Positions 45,066 through 52,511 of a stretch of 64,000 nucleotides of DNA are shown here, piece after piece; position 1 is the first letter of the stretch; every line of letters begins with the position of its first letter. Location: positions 30,446 through 94,445 of the forward strand of contig CAMDAH010000009.1 of NCBI GenBank assembly GCA_945888625.1, written 5' to 3'. The position numbers and the translations under genes were made by a program. The notes below the pieces were generated by a model. It did not search any database and was not told the DNA's origin. It saw nothing but the letters and a program-made list of their open reading frames with translations. The DNA comes from Chryseobacterium gleum (lineage in GTDB: Bacteria; Bacteroidota; Bacteroidia; Flavobacteriales_D; Crocinitomicaceae).

Positions 45066-46934
45066 ATGTGTGGAATAGCAGGTCTTATTGATTATGGGAA
45101 CAATTGGGTAGTAGATGAAAATAGCTTGCGTCAAATGGCGCAAGCACTTCAATTCAGAGGGCCGGATCAAGAAGGGTATTGTTTTCAAAATAATCCAAAT
45201 TTCACCTTTGGACTTGCACACAAGCGCTTAAGTATTCTTGATTTATCGGAAGCTGGCAAACAACCCATGTGGAATTCAGAAAAAAGCAGTGTTATTACTT
45301 TTAATGGGGAGATTTATAATTTCCCAGCCTTAAAAATTCAGCTCGAAAAAGAAGGTGCTACTTTTAAAACTTCCAGTGATACAGAGGTCATTTTAGTGGC
45401 CTATGAATTTTGGGGAATCGAAAAATTGCTCAATGAATTAGAAGGAATGTTTGCTTTTACTTTAGTTGATATTGAAAAATGTACGGTCTTTATTGCACGT
45501 GATCGCTTTGGAGAAAAGCCGCTTTATTACCATGAAAAAAATAAATTTTTTGCCTTTAGTTCTGATATTCGGTCTTTTCAATCCCTTGGTATATCTAAAG
45601 AAATTGACCTTCATGCATTAGGCTATTTTTTCTCTGAAATGTCTACTCCAATTAATTCTTCTATCTATTCGGAAATTAAAAAGCTAGCTCCAGCAAGTTA
45701 TATCCAATTGACTGCCCAGGGAAGTGAATTGAAAGAATATTGGCGCTTGAACTATAAAGAAAAAACAACCTTAAGCTTACAAGAAACAATTGCTCATACG
45801 GAAGTATTACTTGAAAAAGCAGTTCAGAAAACCTTGATTTCAGATGTGCCTGTAGCTTGTTTTTTAAGTGGGGGACTCGATTCTTCGCTAGTTTCATTGT
45901 ATGCAGCCAAAAATTATTCGACACAACTAAAAACGTTCAGCGTTGGTTTCGAATATGAATCATTCAATGAATTACCATTTGCGCGCGCAATTTCAAAACA
46001 AATTGGCTCAGAGCACAATGAAATTATCTTGAACCCAAGCGATTTGTCCATAGTTGACGACTTGTTGAAGGAATATGGTGAACCTTTCGCTGATTCTTCG
46101 GCGATTCCTACTTATTACGTTTCTAAATTTGCAGGAAATTCAGTAAAAGTTGCTCTAGGTGGTGATGGTGGTGATGAAGTTTTTGCGGGATACCGAACCT
46201 ACAACCAAGGCTTACGGATGCAACAGTGGTATAATAAGCGCTATTTGAATTTACCGTTAACAGTTTTAAAAAAGCTGACTCATTCAGAAAAAGCGACTTA
46301 TTTATCCGGAGTAATGAAAAAAGATCCCGTAACCTTGGCTAGTGCTTTATACCGAAATATGGGATTTGCTCCAGTAGAATTAAAAGAATTGTTGAACGAT
46401 AAGTTATTTTTTGATGCACCAAAACAGGAACATGAGCAAGCTGTTTTAAAAGCACTTGACGAGACACACGATGTCTTTGATGTCTTGTTGCACGCTTCCA
46501 TTAAAACGCGCTTGGTGAATGATTATTTAGTAAAAACAGACCGCGCATCCATGTTTAATTCCTTGGAATTACGCACACCATTTTTGGATAAAGACCTTAT
46601 TGAATTTAGTAGTAGTTTGCCTTACGATTTTATCATGCATCAAGGAGAAAATAAATACATCACCAAAAAAATAGCTGAAAATCATTTTTCGAAAGAATTG
46701 GTTTACAGGGAAAAGCAAGGATTTGGAATTCCTATTGGTCAATGGATGAAGAATGTATGGAAAAATCAATTTGAAGAAGTCGTTTTTGAAAAACAGGATA
46801 TTGTTCCGCTGAACTACACCTATATTGAAAAAATCTGGCGAGAACATTTATCAAATCAAAACGACCATTCTCATCGCTTATGGATTATCTATGTTTTTCA
46901 TTGTTGGATTAAAAATGAATATTTAGCCCAATGA
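45066..46934 (+). CDS. asnB: Glutamine-hydrolysing asparagine synthase (AsnB-like)
   Basis: The 622-residue protein has the class II glutamine amidotransferase domain with catalytic C2 (MCGIAGLIDY), RGPDQEG and SSDTEV, and then a synthase domain with the ATP pyrophosphatase loop FLSGGLDSSLVSLYAA (about 265-280) and GDGGDEVFAGY. AsnB-type proteins are common in O-antigen loci, where they probably amidate a uronic acid in the glycan rather than make free asparagine; that role here is inferred from context. It overlaps the next glycosyltransferase gene by 4 bp (ATGA). Confidence 0.9.
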   Translation: MCGIAGLIDYGNNWVVDENSLRQMAQALQFRGPDQEGYCFQNNPNFTFGLAHKRLSILDLSEAGKQPMWNSEKSSVITFNGEIYNFPALKIQLEKEGATFKTSSDTEVILVAYEFWGIEKLLNELEGMFAFTLVDIEKCTVFIARDRFGEKPLYYHEKNKFFAFSSDIRSFQSLGISKEIDLHALGYFFSEMSTPINSSIYSEIKKLAPASYIQLTAQGSELKEYWRLNYKEKTTLSLQETIAHTEVLLEKAVQKTLISDVPVACFLSGGLDSSLVSLYAAKNYSTQLKTFSVGFEYESFNELPFARAISKQIGSEHNEIILNPSDLSIVDDLLKEYGEPFADSSAIPTYYVSKFAGNSVKVALGGDGGDEVFAGYRTYNQGLRMQQWYNKRYLNLPLTVLKKLTHSEKATYLSGVMKKDPVTLASALYRNMGFAPVELKELLNDKLFFDAPKQEHEQAVLKALDETHDVFDVLLHASIKTRLVNDYLVKTDRASMFNSLELRTPFLDKDLIEFSSSLPYDFIMHQGENKYITKKIAENHFSKELVYREKQGFGIPIGQWMKNVWKNQFEEVVFEKQDIVPLNYTYIEKIWREHLSNQNDHSHRLWIIYVFHCWIKNEYLAQ

Positions 46935-48085
46935 AAAAGCTTAAAATACTTTATATAGCTAACGGAAATAGCATTCATGATCTTAAATGGATTTCCTATT
47001 TTTCCGAACAAGTAGAAAACTACAGCTGCTACTTATTATGTGATACTTTATGTGAACTTTCGGAAGAAACGAAAATAGCGATAGAAAAATCTTCGATTCA
47101 ACTGGTTAAACAAATCAATCCAATTTCCATAAAAAGTCCTGTAAAGACATGGAAAGCTATTCGACAATATAAAAGATTAGTAAAAGACATTGAACCAGAT
47201 GTAATTCATGTCTTGTTTGCAGCACCAAATGCCTTGTGGTTAAATTTTTCGAAAAACCCTGGAGTAATTACAATGCGAGGGTCGGACATTCTGCTTGTTA
47301 TTCCGGCGCTCTTAAATCAAGTAGGGATAAAAAGTAGCTATTTCACTTTTCTTTTTCGTCAATTCAAAAAAGCTTTTTTAAAGGCTAATTTAGTAACTGG
47401 AACGTCTTTTCCTCAAATTGAGAAGGCAACTGAACTTTTTAACGGAGCAAACTTAACATTAGTCAGAACAGGGGTGGAGGTTGAAAAAATAAACCTAATT
47501 AATCAAAATGAATTAATCCCCGATTTCTTAAGAGAAAAAGAATTTGTTTTTTCACCGCGTTTCATGGCGCCAATTTATAACATTGGATTTCAGTTGGACG
47601 CTATTTCAAAATTAGACCAGAAATTTATTGAGCGCTTTACTTTTGTTTTTATAAGAGGTAAACAATTTGATGAGGAATATTACCAAGTTCAATTGAAAAG
47701 ATTGATTCAATTAAAAGAGGATATTAATCTTTCTTACCATGTTATTGATTATTTGGATCAACAGTCGATGTGGATGTTCTTGAAAAAAGCTTCTCTTTGC
47801 CTAATGACACCCATTAGTGATGGTACTCCGAATTCTGCTTTAGAAGCAATGGCAGCAAAATGCCCCTTAGTTATTTCAAATTTAAATTATGACAAGGATT
47901 TATTTGAAAATACGTGCGTAAAGTTAAAATCCTTCGATGTAGAAGAATTGGTTGAGGTTTTGGAGTTCTCATTAACTCATTATGATAAGGCATTAATTGA
48001 ACAAGCCTACCGGCAAGTTTTAGCGCAGGGTAATCGTTCAGTTGAAATGGAAAAAATGGCGCACGCATACAATAGTATCCGCTAA
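46931..48085 (+). CDS. Family 4-like glycosyltransferase
   Basis: The 384-residue GT-B enzyme starts KLKILYIANGNSIHDLKWISYFSEQ, with GVITMRGSDILLVIP in the N-terminal half and LMTPISDGTPNSALEAMAAKCPLVIS in the nucleotide-sugar site. It is the last uninterrupted gene of the main operon. Downstream come 30 bp and a truncated copy of the glycosyltransferase start that recurs intact at 51158, so the operon was probably continuous with that gene before the island entered. Confidence 0.87.
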   Translation: MKKLKILYIANGNSIHDLKWISYFSEQVENYSCYLLCDTLCELSEETKIAIEKSSIQLVKQINPISIKSPVKTWKAIRQYKRLVKDIEPDVIHVLFAAPNALWLNFSKNPGVITMRGSDILLVIPALLNQVGIKSSYFTFLFRQFKKAFLKANLVTGTSFPQIEKATELFNGANLTLVRTGVEVEKINLINQNELIPDFLREKEFVFSPRFMAPIYNIGFQLDAISKLDQKFIERFTFVFIRGKQFDEEYYQVQLKRLIQLKEDINLSYHVIDYLDQQSMWMFLKKASLCLMTPISDGTPNSALEAMAAKCPLVISNLNYDKDLFENTCVKLKSFDVEELVEVLEFSLTHYDKALIEQAYRQVLAQGNRSVEMEKMAHAYNSIR

Positions 48086-48115
48086 TCACAATTTGTTTCT
48101 ATATTTTTGTCTAGA

Positions 48116-48169
48116 ATGAAAAAAGTTTTGATTCTTGCTTATGATTTTCCACCCTACGTTTCTGTTGGT
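48116..48169 (+). repeat. Direct repeat, left copy (54 bp)
   Basis: Left copy of a 54-bp direct repeat whose right copy is 51158-51211. It matches at 52 of 54 positions by hand alignment. The bases before each ATG are unrelated and similarity stops at GTTGGT. Confidence 0.85.
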
Positions 48170-48199
48170 CTTGTAAGAGTAAATTTTATTATGGAATAA
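48116..48199 (+). pseudogene. Truncated 5' stump of a glycosyltransferase gene (27 codons)
   Basis: The first 18 codons (48116-48169) are 52/54 identical to the first 18 codons of the intact glycosyltransferase at 51158 (the differences are both silent: AAA/AAG and TTT/TTC). After the GTTGGT codons the sequence diverges abruptly, and the frame runs nine unrelated codons to TAA at 48197-48199. The stump lies where the next gene of the operon would be expected. It marks the left edge of the 3-kb island. Confidence 0.85.
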
Positions 48200-48366
48200 G
48201 AGGTCATGGCCTATTGAAGTTGACAATCGAAGGACTTAGGTGAATCATCTACTTTTTAAGGTTATAACCAACATAAGTTAATATTTTTATCATTTTTTTT
48301 ATGTTTATAAAACATAAAAAGTTAATTATAATTATCTTTCGAGCAATTAAACTAAAAATCATACCC
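48200..48366. other. Intergenic stretch inside the island, no recognisable content
   Basis: About 167 bp between the glycosyltransferase stump and the small T9SS gene. A short open stretch in another frame (about 48179-48243) might be a further gene scrap, but no family is recognised. The end is very A/T-rich. An in-frame extension of the T9SS gene reaches 48301 but is not favoured. Confidence 0.4.
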
Positions 48367-48870
48367 ATGAAAAAAAATATTCTATTACTTGCATTAGGGC
48401 TATTCATCTCAATGGGCATCAAAGCCCAAAATTTGGTTGTCACCTTGACCAATGCATCCATTGAAATTTTTCCTATTTCTTCCATTAAGAGTATTAAGTT
48501 TGTTGATAGTACTATGATTTTGAATGAATTTAACGGCACCGTAAGCACTTGGAATATTTCGGACATTAATAACTATGACTTTAGTAGCAGTGTGGGCTTG
48601 AACGATCAAATGAATATTGAAAACAGTACGTTGCAGTTGTTTCCAAACCCTTCCAGTAATTTGGTAAACATCCAATTTTTAGGGGTGCAAGTAGGGAATA
48701 TTGTTATTGATATCATCGATGTAAACGGCAAGCAAATCCAGGAAGTATATCGCGGTGCACATCAAGGTCAGCAAATGTATCAGTGGTTGAGTAATTCCGT
48801 TAAAGGAACCTACTATTGTCGCATTACCACAGATACTAAAGTAATTACAAAACCAATAACCATTCAATAA
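48367..48870 (+). CDS. Small T9SS type A sorting-domain protein paired with the FISUMP protein
   Basis: The 167-residue secreted protein has a signal peptide (MKKNILLLALGLFISMGIKA-Q), a short N-terminal module (SSIKSIKF ... ISDINNYDF) and a type A T9SS C-terminal domain (about 88-167, LQLFPNPSSNLVNIQF to KVITKPITIQ). The N-terminal module is similar to that of the next protein (DIDSIRF ... ISDINNVTF), 15 bp downstream, which lacks a T9SS domain. The two may be co-exported or interact on the cell surface. The ATG at 48367 is chosen because it gives a clean signal peptide. Confidence 0.75.
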   Translation: MKKNILLLALGLFISMGIKAQNLVVTLTNASIEIFPISSIKSIKFVDSTMILNEFNGTVSTWNISDINNYDFSSSVGLNDQMNIENSTLQLFPNPSSNLVNIQFLGVQVGNIVIDIIDVNGKQIQEVYRGAHQGQQMYQWLSNSVKGTYYCRITTDTKVITKPITIQ

Positions 48871-48884
48871 GAAATCTAGAAATT

Positions 48885-50687
48885 ATGAAGAATTTATACA
48901 TCGCATTTGCATTGTTGGTTAGCGGAACTGTTCAAGGTCAAATTGAGCAATATGTTAATAAGCAGACCGGAACGGTATCGAATGCCATAAACGATATTGA
49001 CAGTATTCGATTCAATGCTGGGCAAACGCAAATGCGAATCGTTTTAAACAATGGTGCGGTCGTAATCCATGCCATTTCGGATATCAACAATGTTACCTTC
49101 ACGCCGTTTTTTACGCCGGTAATCGGGGTATTTCCCTTAGGAACCGTACACTGCACGGTCTTACCAACGGCCATTGTCAATGTAATCAACCCAAGCACTG
49201 GTAAAATTTGGATGGACAGAAATTTGGGTGCTACCCAAGTAGCTACCTCCAGCACCGATGCAGCTTCTTACGGTGATTTATACCAATGGGGCAGAAGGGC
49301 AGATGGACACCAGTGTCGCACTTCACCTACAACAGCAACATTGAGTAGTACAGACCAACCAGCACATGGAAACTTTATACTTGTACCAAGTGCTCCATAC
49401 GATTGGCGTTCGCCTCAAAACGTAAATTTATGGCAGGGCGTTAATGGGGTAAACAACCCTTGCCCAGGTGGTTACCGAATCCCTACTTATGCAGAACTTG
49501 AGGCAGAGCGCGAAAGTTGGAGTGTAAATACATCGGTGGGGGCTTTTACCTCCCCGCTCAAATGGACATTGGCGGGCTATCGCTACGAAAATAATGGCAC
49601 GCTTTACGATGTTGAAACGGTCGGCAACTGTTGGAGTAGCACGGTGAGTGGTACGGTCTTCGCCTCACGTAACTTATATTTCTACAGCAGTTACGCCAGC
49701 ACTATCAACTACAACCGAGCACGCGGATTCTCTGTTCGCTGCCTGATGGAAGTTGTAGGCGCAACGGGCGCTTTACTCTGCGGTAATGCTACCACTACCG
49801 GAACCTTAACCAATGGAACAGCAACCCTTGGTGTGAGTGTGAGTGTTCCTTATACTGGCGGGAACGCTGGAACTTATGCTGCACAAATAATTAGCTCTAC
49901 CGGTGTTGTTGGTTTAACAGCAACGCTTGCGGCAGGTACCTTGGCTAATGGTGCAGGCTCATTGACGTATACGATAACAGGCACACCAACTACGAGTGGA
50001 ACCGCTAGTTTTCCGATTTCAGTAGGCGGACAATCTTGTTCCTTTACGGTGAGTGTGGCAGCTGCCCAACCGCAATACCCTGCTGGAACGGTTAATTGTG
50101 CAGGCGCTACCATAGTGGTTGATGTAACGAACCCCACTACGGGGCAGATTTGGATGGACCGGAACTTAGGTGCCACGCAAGTAGCTACCAGCAGCACCGA
50201 TGTAGCATCCTATGGCGATTTATACCAATGGGGCAGACGAGCAGACGGTCACCAGTGCCGTACTTCGCCCACCACAACAGTTATAAGTTCGGTGGACCAA
50301 CCGGCAAATGGCAATTTTATTTACTGTTCCTGGGATTTTGATTGGCGTAGCCCACAGAATGCAAATTTATGGCAGGGGGTAAATGGGGTAAACAACCCTT
50401 GCCCAAGTGGGTATAGAATTCCAACTGAAGCAGAAATAAATACTGAATCATTAAGCTGGATCCCAAATAATGCAGCAGGCGCTTTTGCCTCTCCACTTAA
50501 ATTTCCCTTGGCGGGCTATCGCTACGATAATGGCACGTTCCTCAATGTCGGCTCGCTCGGCAGCTTGTGGAGTAGCACGGTTAGTGGTACCACTTCGTGC
50601 AGCCTCGTTTTCGACGGCAGCGGTGCCTTTGTGGCCGGCAGCGGCCGCCGAGTGCGTGGCTTTACTGTTCGTTGCCTTAAGGACTAG
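48885..50687 (+). CDS. Secreted protein with two tandem FISUMP (Fib_succ_major) domains, DGR-target-like
   Basis: The 600 residues comprise a signal peptide (about 1-18, ending VQG), a short module (20-75) shared with the upstream protein, FISUMP domain 1 (105-289), an Ig-like Thr/Gly/Ala-rich linker domain (about 290-415) and FISUMP domain 2 (419-600). Each FISUMP copy has IWMDRNLGATQVATSS, GDLYQWGRRADGHQCR, NNPC PxGYRIPT and WSSTVSG, and ends in GF(S/T)VRCL. FISUMP domains are C-type-lectin-like in plan. The last ~55 residues of each copy differ at scattered positions, and codons there mostly end in C, resembling variable regions of diversity-generating retroelement targets. No T9SS domain is present. 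The ligand is unknown. Confidence 0.8.
   Translation: MKNLYIAFALLVSGTVQGQIEQYVNKQTGTVSNAINDIDSIRFNAGQTQMRIVLNNGAVVIHAISDINNVTFTPFFTPVIGVFPLGTVHCTVLPTAIVNVINPSTGKIWMDRNLGATQVATSSTDAASYGDLYQWGRRADGHQCRTSPTTATLSSTDQPAHGNFILVPSAPYDWRSPQNVNLWQGVNGVNNPCPGGYRIPTYAELEAERESWSVNTSVGAFTSPLKWTLAGYRYENNGTLYDVETVGNCWSSTVSGTVFASRNLYFYSSYASTINYNRARGFSVRCLMEVVGATGALLCGNATTTGTLTNGTATLGVSVSVPYTGGNAGTYAAQIISSTGVVGLTATLAAGTLANGAGSLTYTITGTPTTSGTASFPISVGGQSCSFTVSVAAAQPQYPAGTVNCAGATIVVDVTNPTTGQIWMDRNLGATQVATSSTDVASYGDLYQWGRRADGHQCRTSPTTTVISSVDQPANGNFIYCSWDFDWRSPQNANLWQGVNGVNNPCPSGYRIPTEAEINTESLSWIPNNAAGAFASPLKFPLAGYRYDNGTFLNVGSLGSLWSSTVSGTTSCSLVFDGSGAFVAGSGRRVRGFTVRCLKD
49197..49751 (+). repeat. Intragenic FISUMP repeat, copy 1
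   Basis: This encodes residues 105-289 of the FISUMP protein. The central part (LWQGVNGVNNPCP) is nearly identical in DNA to copy 2, while the 3' part is divergent. Confidence 0.8.
49575..49742 (+). other. Candidate variable region 1 (DGR-like) of the FISUMP protein
   Basis: From GYRY to VRC of domain 1. After the WSSTVSGT anchor, 16 of the 25 following codons end in C, among them GTC, TTC, GCC, AAC, TAC, AGC, ATC and CGC. That is the spread expected when AAC codons are mutated at their adenines. Surviving Asn codons (AAC) remain at several positions. Confidence 0.45.
50139..50684 (+). repeat. Intragenic FISUMP repeat, copy 2
   Basis: This encodes residues 419-600, ending at the stop codon of the FISUMP protein. 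It corresponds domain for domain to copy 1. Confidence 0.8.
50514..50675 (+). other. Candidate variable region 2 (DGR-like) of the FISUMP protein
   Basis: From GYRY to VRC of domain 2, at the C-terminus of the protein. In the 24 codons after WSSTVSG (50604-50675 region), a hand count gives about 50 of 72 bases G or C and only about 7 adenines, in an otherwise A/T-rich window; 15 codons end in C. That depletion is what adenine-specific mutagenic retrohoming would leave. Confidence 0.45.
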
Positions 50688-50745
50688 CCCTGAGCGCAGC
50701 TTTAGCGACTTGTGCTGAGCAATGTCGAAGTAAGTCGAAGGGTTG
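50688..50745. repeat. REP-like palindromic repeat downstream of the FISUMP gene
   Basis: The stretch starts CCCTGAGCGCAG, contains GTGCTGAGC and GTCGAAG, and ends AGTCGAAGGG. These are the arms of the widespread CCCTTCGAC/GCTCAGGG type of extragenic palindrome. It starts immediately after the stop codon. Function is unknown; such elements often occur at gene ends. Confidence 0.5.
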
Positions 50746-50760
50746 ATACTTTGAACTTTA

Positions 50761-50794
50761 CCATCCCATTCCGCTTTTTCAGCGGATGGGATGG
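50761..50794. other. Strong hairpin downstream of the FISUMP gene
   Basis: The left arm (50761-50775) and right arm (50781-50794) pair over 14 bp with a single bulged T, and TTTTC forms the loop. It is not followed by a T-run, so it is not a standard intrinsic terminator on the plus strand, although it could still end transcription. A hairpin downstream of the variable region is also a known DGR feature, in that case usually much closer to the gene end. Confidence 0.5.
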
Positions 50795-50816
50795 TTTCAA
50801 CTGCCGCGTAAGCGGA

Positions 50817-50906
50817 CCGTTTCCAAAGCACCAAAATATGGCGAAGTTTTTTGTTCAAATAGGCCGAGCAGAAGATTTAGGATCTGAAATAAGAAGTTTT
50901 TTTTAA
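50817..50906 (+). pseudogene. Fragment resembling an AlbA_2-type ATP-binding protein C-terminus
   Basis: The frame reads FPKHQNMAKFFVQIGRAEDL then GSEIRSFF and stops. The NP-x-I-AKFF-x-xIGRAEELGSG pattern is typical of the C-terminal part of AlbA_2/AAA_4 DNA-binding ATP-binding proteins. A run of eight Ts precedes the stop, and a one-base shift there continues open through YFGYVLKVDEGDVL, suggesting a frameshifted relic. Everything upstream of this domain is missing. The family call comes from memory of the pattern. Confidence 0.4.
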
Positions 50907-50978
50907 GTAAGGTCAAACTCTATTTTGGGTATGTTCTTAAAGTGGATGAGGGGGATGTTTTGTTGTGCAACTCAAAGC

Positions 50979-51161
50979 AATCAAAAATTATATAATTTTG
51001 CGGGTAAAATATCACATCAATTAGCAGTTGATATGGCCGAAATAGAATATGAGAAATTCAATAAAAATCATATCAATTCAATTGAAAGTGATTTTGATAA
51101 AGAAATTAAAAAAATACAATCAGTGAACCTATTTCGAATTGAAAAGAATAAAAATAAATGA
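50979..51161 (+). pseudogene. RhuM-family protein, C-terminal remnant
   Basis: About 60 codons read YNFAGKISHQLAVDMAEIEYEKF and then ESDFDKEIKKI, matching the conserved end of RhuM-family proteins (AGKIS ... A-x-x-EYEKF ... ESDFDKEIK). RhuM proteins normally exceed 300 residues and ride on genomic islands, so only the tail survives. Its TGA overlaps the ATG of the intact glycosyltransferase gene at 51158. The upstream codons in this frame show no similarity. Confidence 0.55.
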
Positions 51162-51211
51162 AGAAAGTTTTGATTCTTGCTTATGATTTCCCACCCTACG
51201 TTTCTGTTGGT
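51158..51211 (+). repeat. Direct repeat, right copy (54 bp)
   Basis: Right copy of the 54-bp repeat (left copy 48116-48169). It is the true 5' end of the intact glycosyltransferase gene. Confidence 0.85.
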
Positions 51212-52489
51212 GGCTTACGTCCATACAATTGGTACAAGCATTTGAAAGAATTTGGAGTGGAACCAATCGTGGTAACGCGACAATGGGGAAATGCTCATGG
51301 AAATCACTTGGATTATATTTCTGCTGGTGAATCAGAAGAATCCATCATTGAAAATATGGAGTTTGGAATGATTATCAGAACGCCATATAAGCCAAATTTC
51401 GCGAATCGATTAATGTTGAAATACGGGGATGAAAAATACCGAATTCTAAGAAAGTCATTCAGTGCTTTTTATGAATTTTCTCAATTTATTTATCCAAGCG
51501 GACCGAAAGTTGAGTTGTATCGAGGGGCAAAAGAATTCTTGAAAAACAACAAAGTGGATGTAATTCTTGCAACAGGGGATCCTTTCGTTTTATTTAGTTT
51601 CGCTTCCAAATTGAGTAAAGAGTTTGGTATTCCTTGGATAGCAGACTATCGAGATCCGTGGAGTCACAATGAAGAACGTAGAAAAATGGTCATTCAAAAA
51701 AAATGGAATGCCTATTTTGAGAAGAAAACAGTTGCTTCATCGTCATATATCCAAACAGTTTCAAAATTTGTGCATTCCAAGATAGATCATTTAATTCCAA
51801 ATAAACCATATAGTATTTCACCAAACGGTTACGATTCATTGGTAATAGACAAATTAAAAAATATCCCACAAAACAAAGAAGTCTTTAGTATTTCTTTTGT
51901 TGGAACAATTTATAATTGGCATCCAATTCAAAGTTTCCTTCGCGTAGCAAACGCTTTTGTCACAGAAAATCCACAGGCCAAAATAGCCTTTAAATTTTAC
52001 GGTACTAATCTGAGAGATGAATTAAATAGATTCGTTAATGTGGAATTCCCGAAATTAAAAGATCATGTTTTCATATCACCTAAAATGCAAAACAAAGAAT
52101 TACTTGAAAAATTAGCGTCAGATAATGTCATGCTTCTATTTAATTATTACTCCTTTATGGGCACCAAAATTTTTGATTACCTGGGAATTCGTCGAAAAAT
52201 AATAATGTGTTATTCAAATGATCCAGAAGCGAATATTTTGAAGCAGAAATACTATTCTATTGATGAATCGGGTTGTGATAGCAAACAGCTCCAAGCTGAA
52301 CTAATCAATGAAACTAATGCTGGCATAATCGTGAAGGATGCTACTCACTTAAAAGAAGTACTTAAAGAATTATATACTGAATTTCAAGAAAAAGGATGTA
52401 TTGCCTGCGAATCAAATGGCATTGAAAAATACTCGCGTAAAATTCAAGTAGAACGATTGGCGGAAATAATTAAAGGATTCCCTGCTTAG
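51158..52489 (+). CDS. Family 4-like glycosyltransferase, right border of the island
   Basis: The 443-residue GT-B glycosyltransferase starts KKVLILAYDFPPYVSVGGLRPYNWYKHL, a common GT4-type N-terminus in Bacteroidota polysaccharide loci. It contains PWIADYRDPWSHN and, in the C-terminal half, FSISFVGTIYNWHPIQSFL and YYSFMGTKIFDYLGIRRKI. The E-x7-E region is weak, so it is a divergent subfamily. It was probably the next gene of the polysaccharide operon before the island came in. It converges with the DUF5606 gene. Confidence 0.85.
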   Translation: MKKVLILAYDFPPYVSVGGLRPYNWYKHLKEFGVEPIVVTRQWGNAHGNHLDYISAGESEESIIENMEFGMIIRTPYKPNFANRLMLKYGDEKYRILRKSFSAFYEFSQFIYPSGPKVELYRGAKEFLKNNKVDVILATGDPFVLFSFASKLSKEFGIPWIADYRDPWSHNEERRKMVIQKKWNAYFEKKTVASSSYIQTVSKFVHSKIDHLIPNKPYSISPNGYDSLVIDKLKNIPQNKEVFSISFVGTIYNWHPIQSFLRVANAFVTENPQAKIAFKFYGTNLRDELNRFVNVEFPKLKDHVFISPKMQNKELLEKLASDNVMLLFNYYSFMGTKIFDYLGIRRKIIMCYSNDPEANILKQKYYSIDESGCDSKQLQAELINETNAGIIVKDATHLKEVLKELYTEFQEKGCIACESNGIEKYSRKIQVERLAEIIKGFPA

Positions 52490-52511
52490 TTTTATTTTAA
52501 AGAAAATAGAA

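Noticed and set aside
48301..48366. Upstream extension of the small T9SS protein to ATG 48301
   Set aside because: It would place 22 residues before a perfect signal peptide; the ATG at 48367 is far more likely.
50451..50858. A 135-codon minus-strand frame antisense to the end of the FISUMP gene
   Set aside because: It exists because the opposite strand is GC-rich and lacks stops there. The protein is Ala/Arg-rich without any family pattern.
48172..51157. A complete diversity-generating retroelement with reverse transcriptase and template repeat in the window
   Set aside because: No reverse transcriptase motif (such as YxDD) and no template copy of the variable regions was found on either strand, so only a candidate target can be claimed.
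48116..51211. An intact transposon or insertion sequence as carrier of the island
   Set aside because: No transposase, integrase or terminal inverted repeats were seen. The flanking 54-bp repeat is gene sequence, much longer than a typical target-site duplication.
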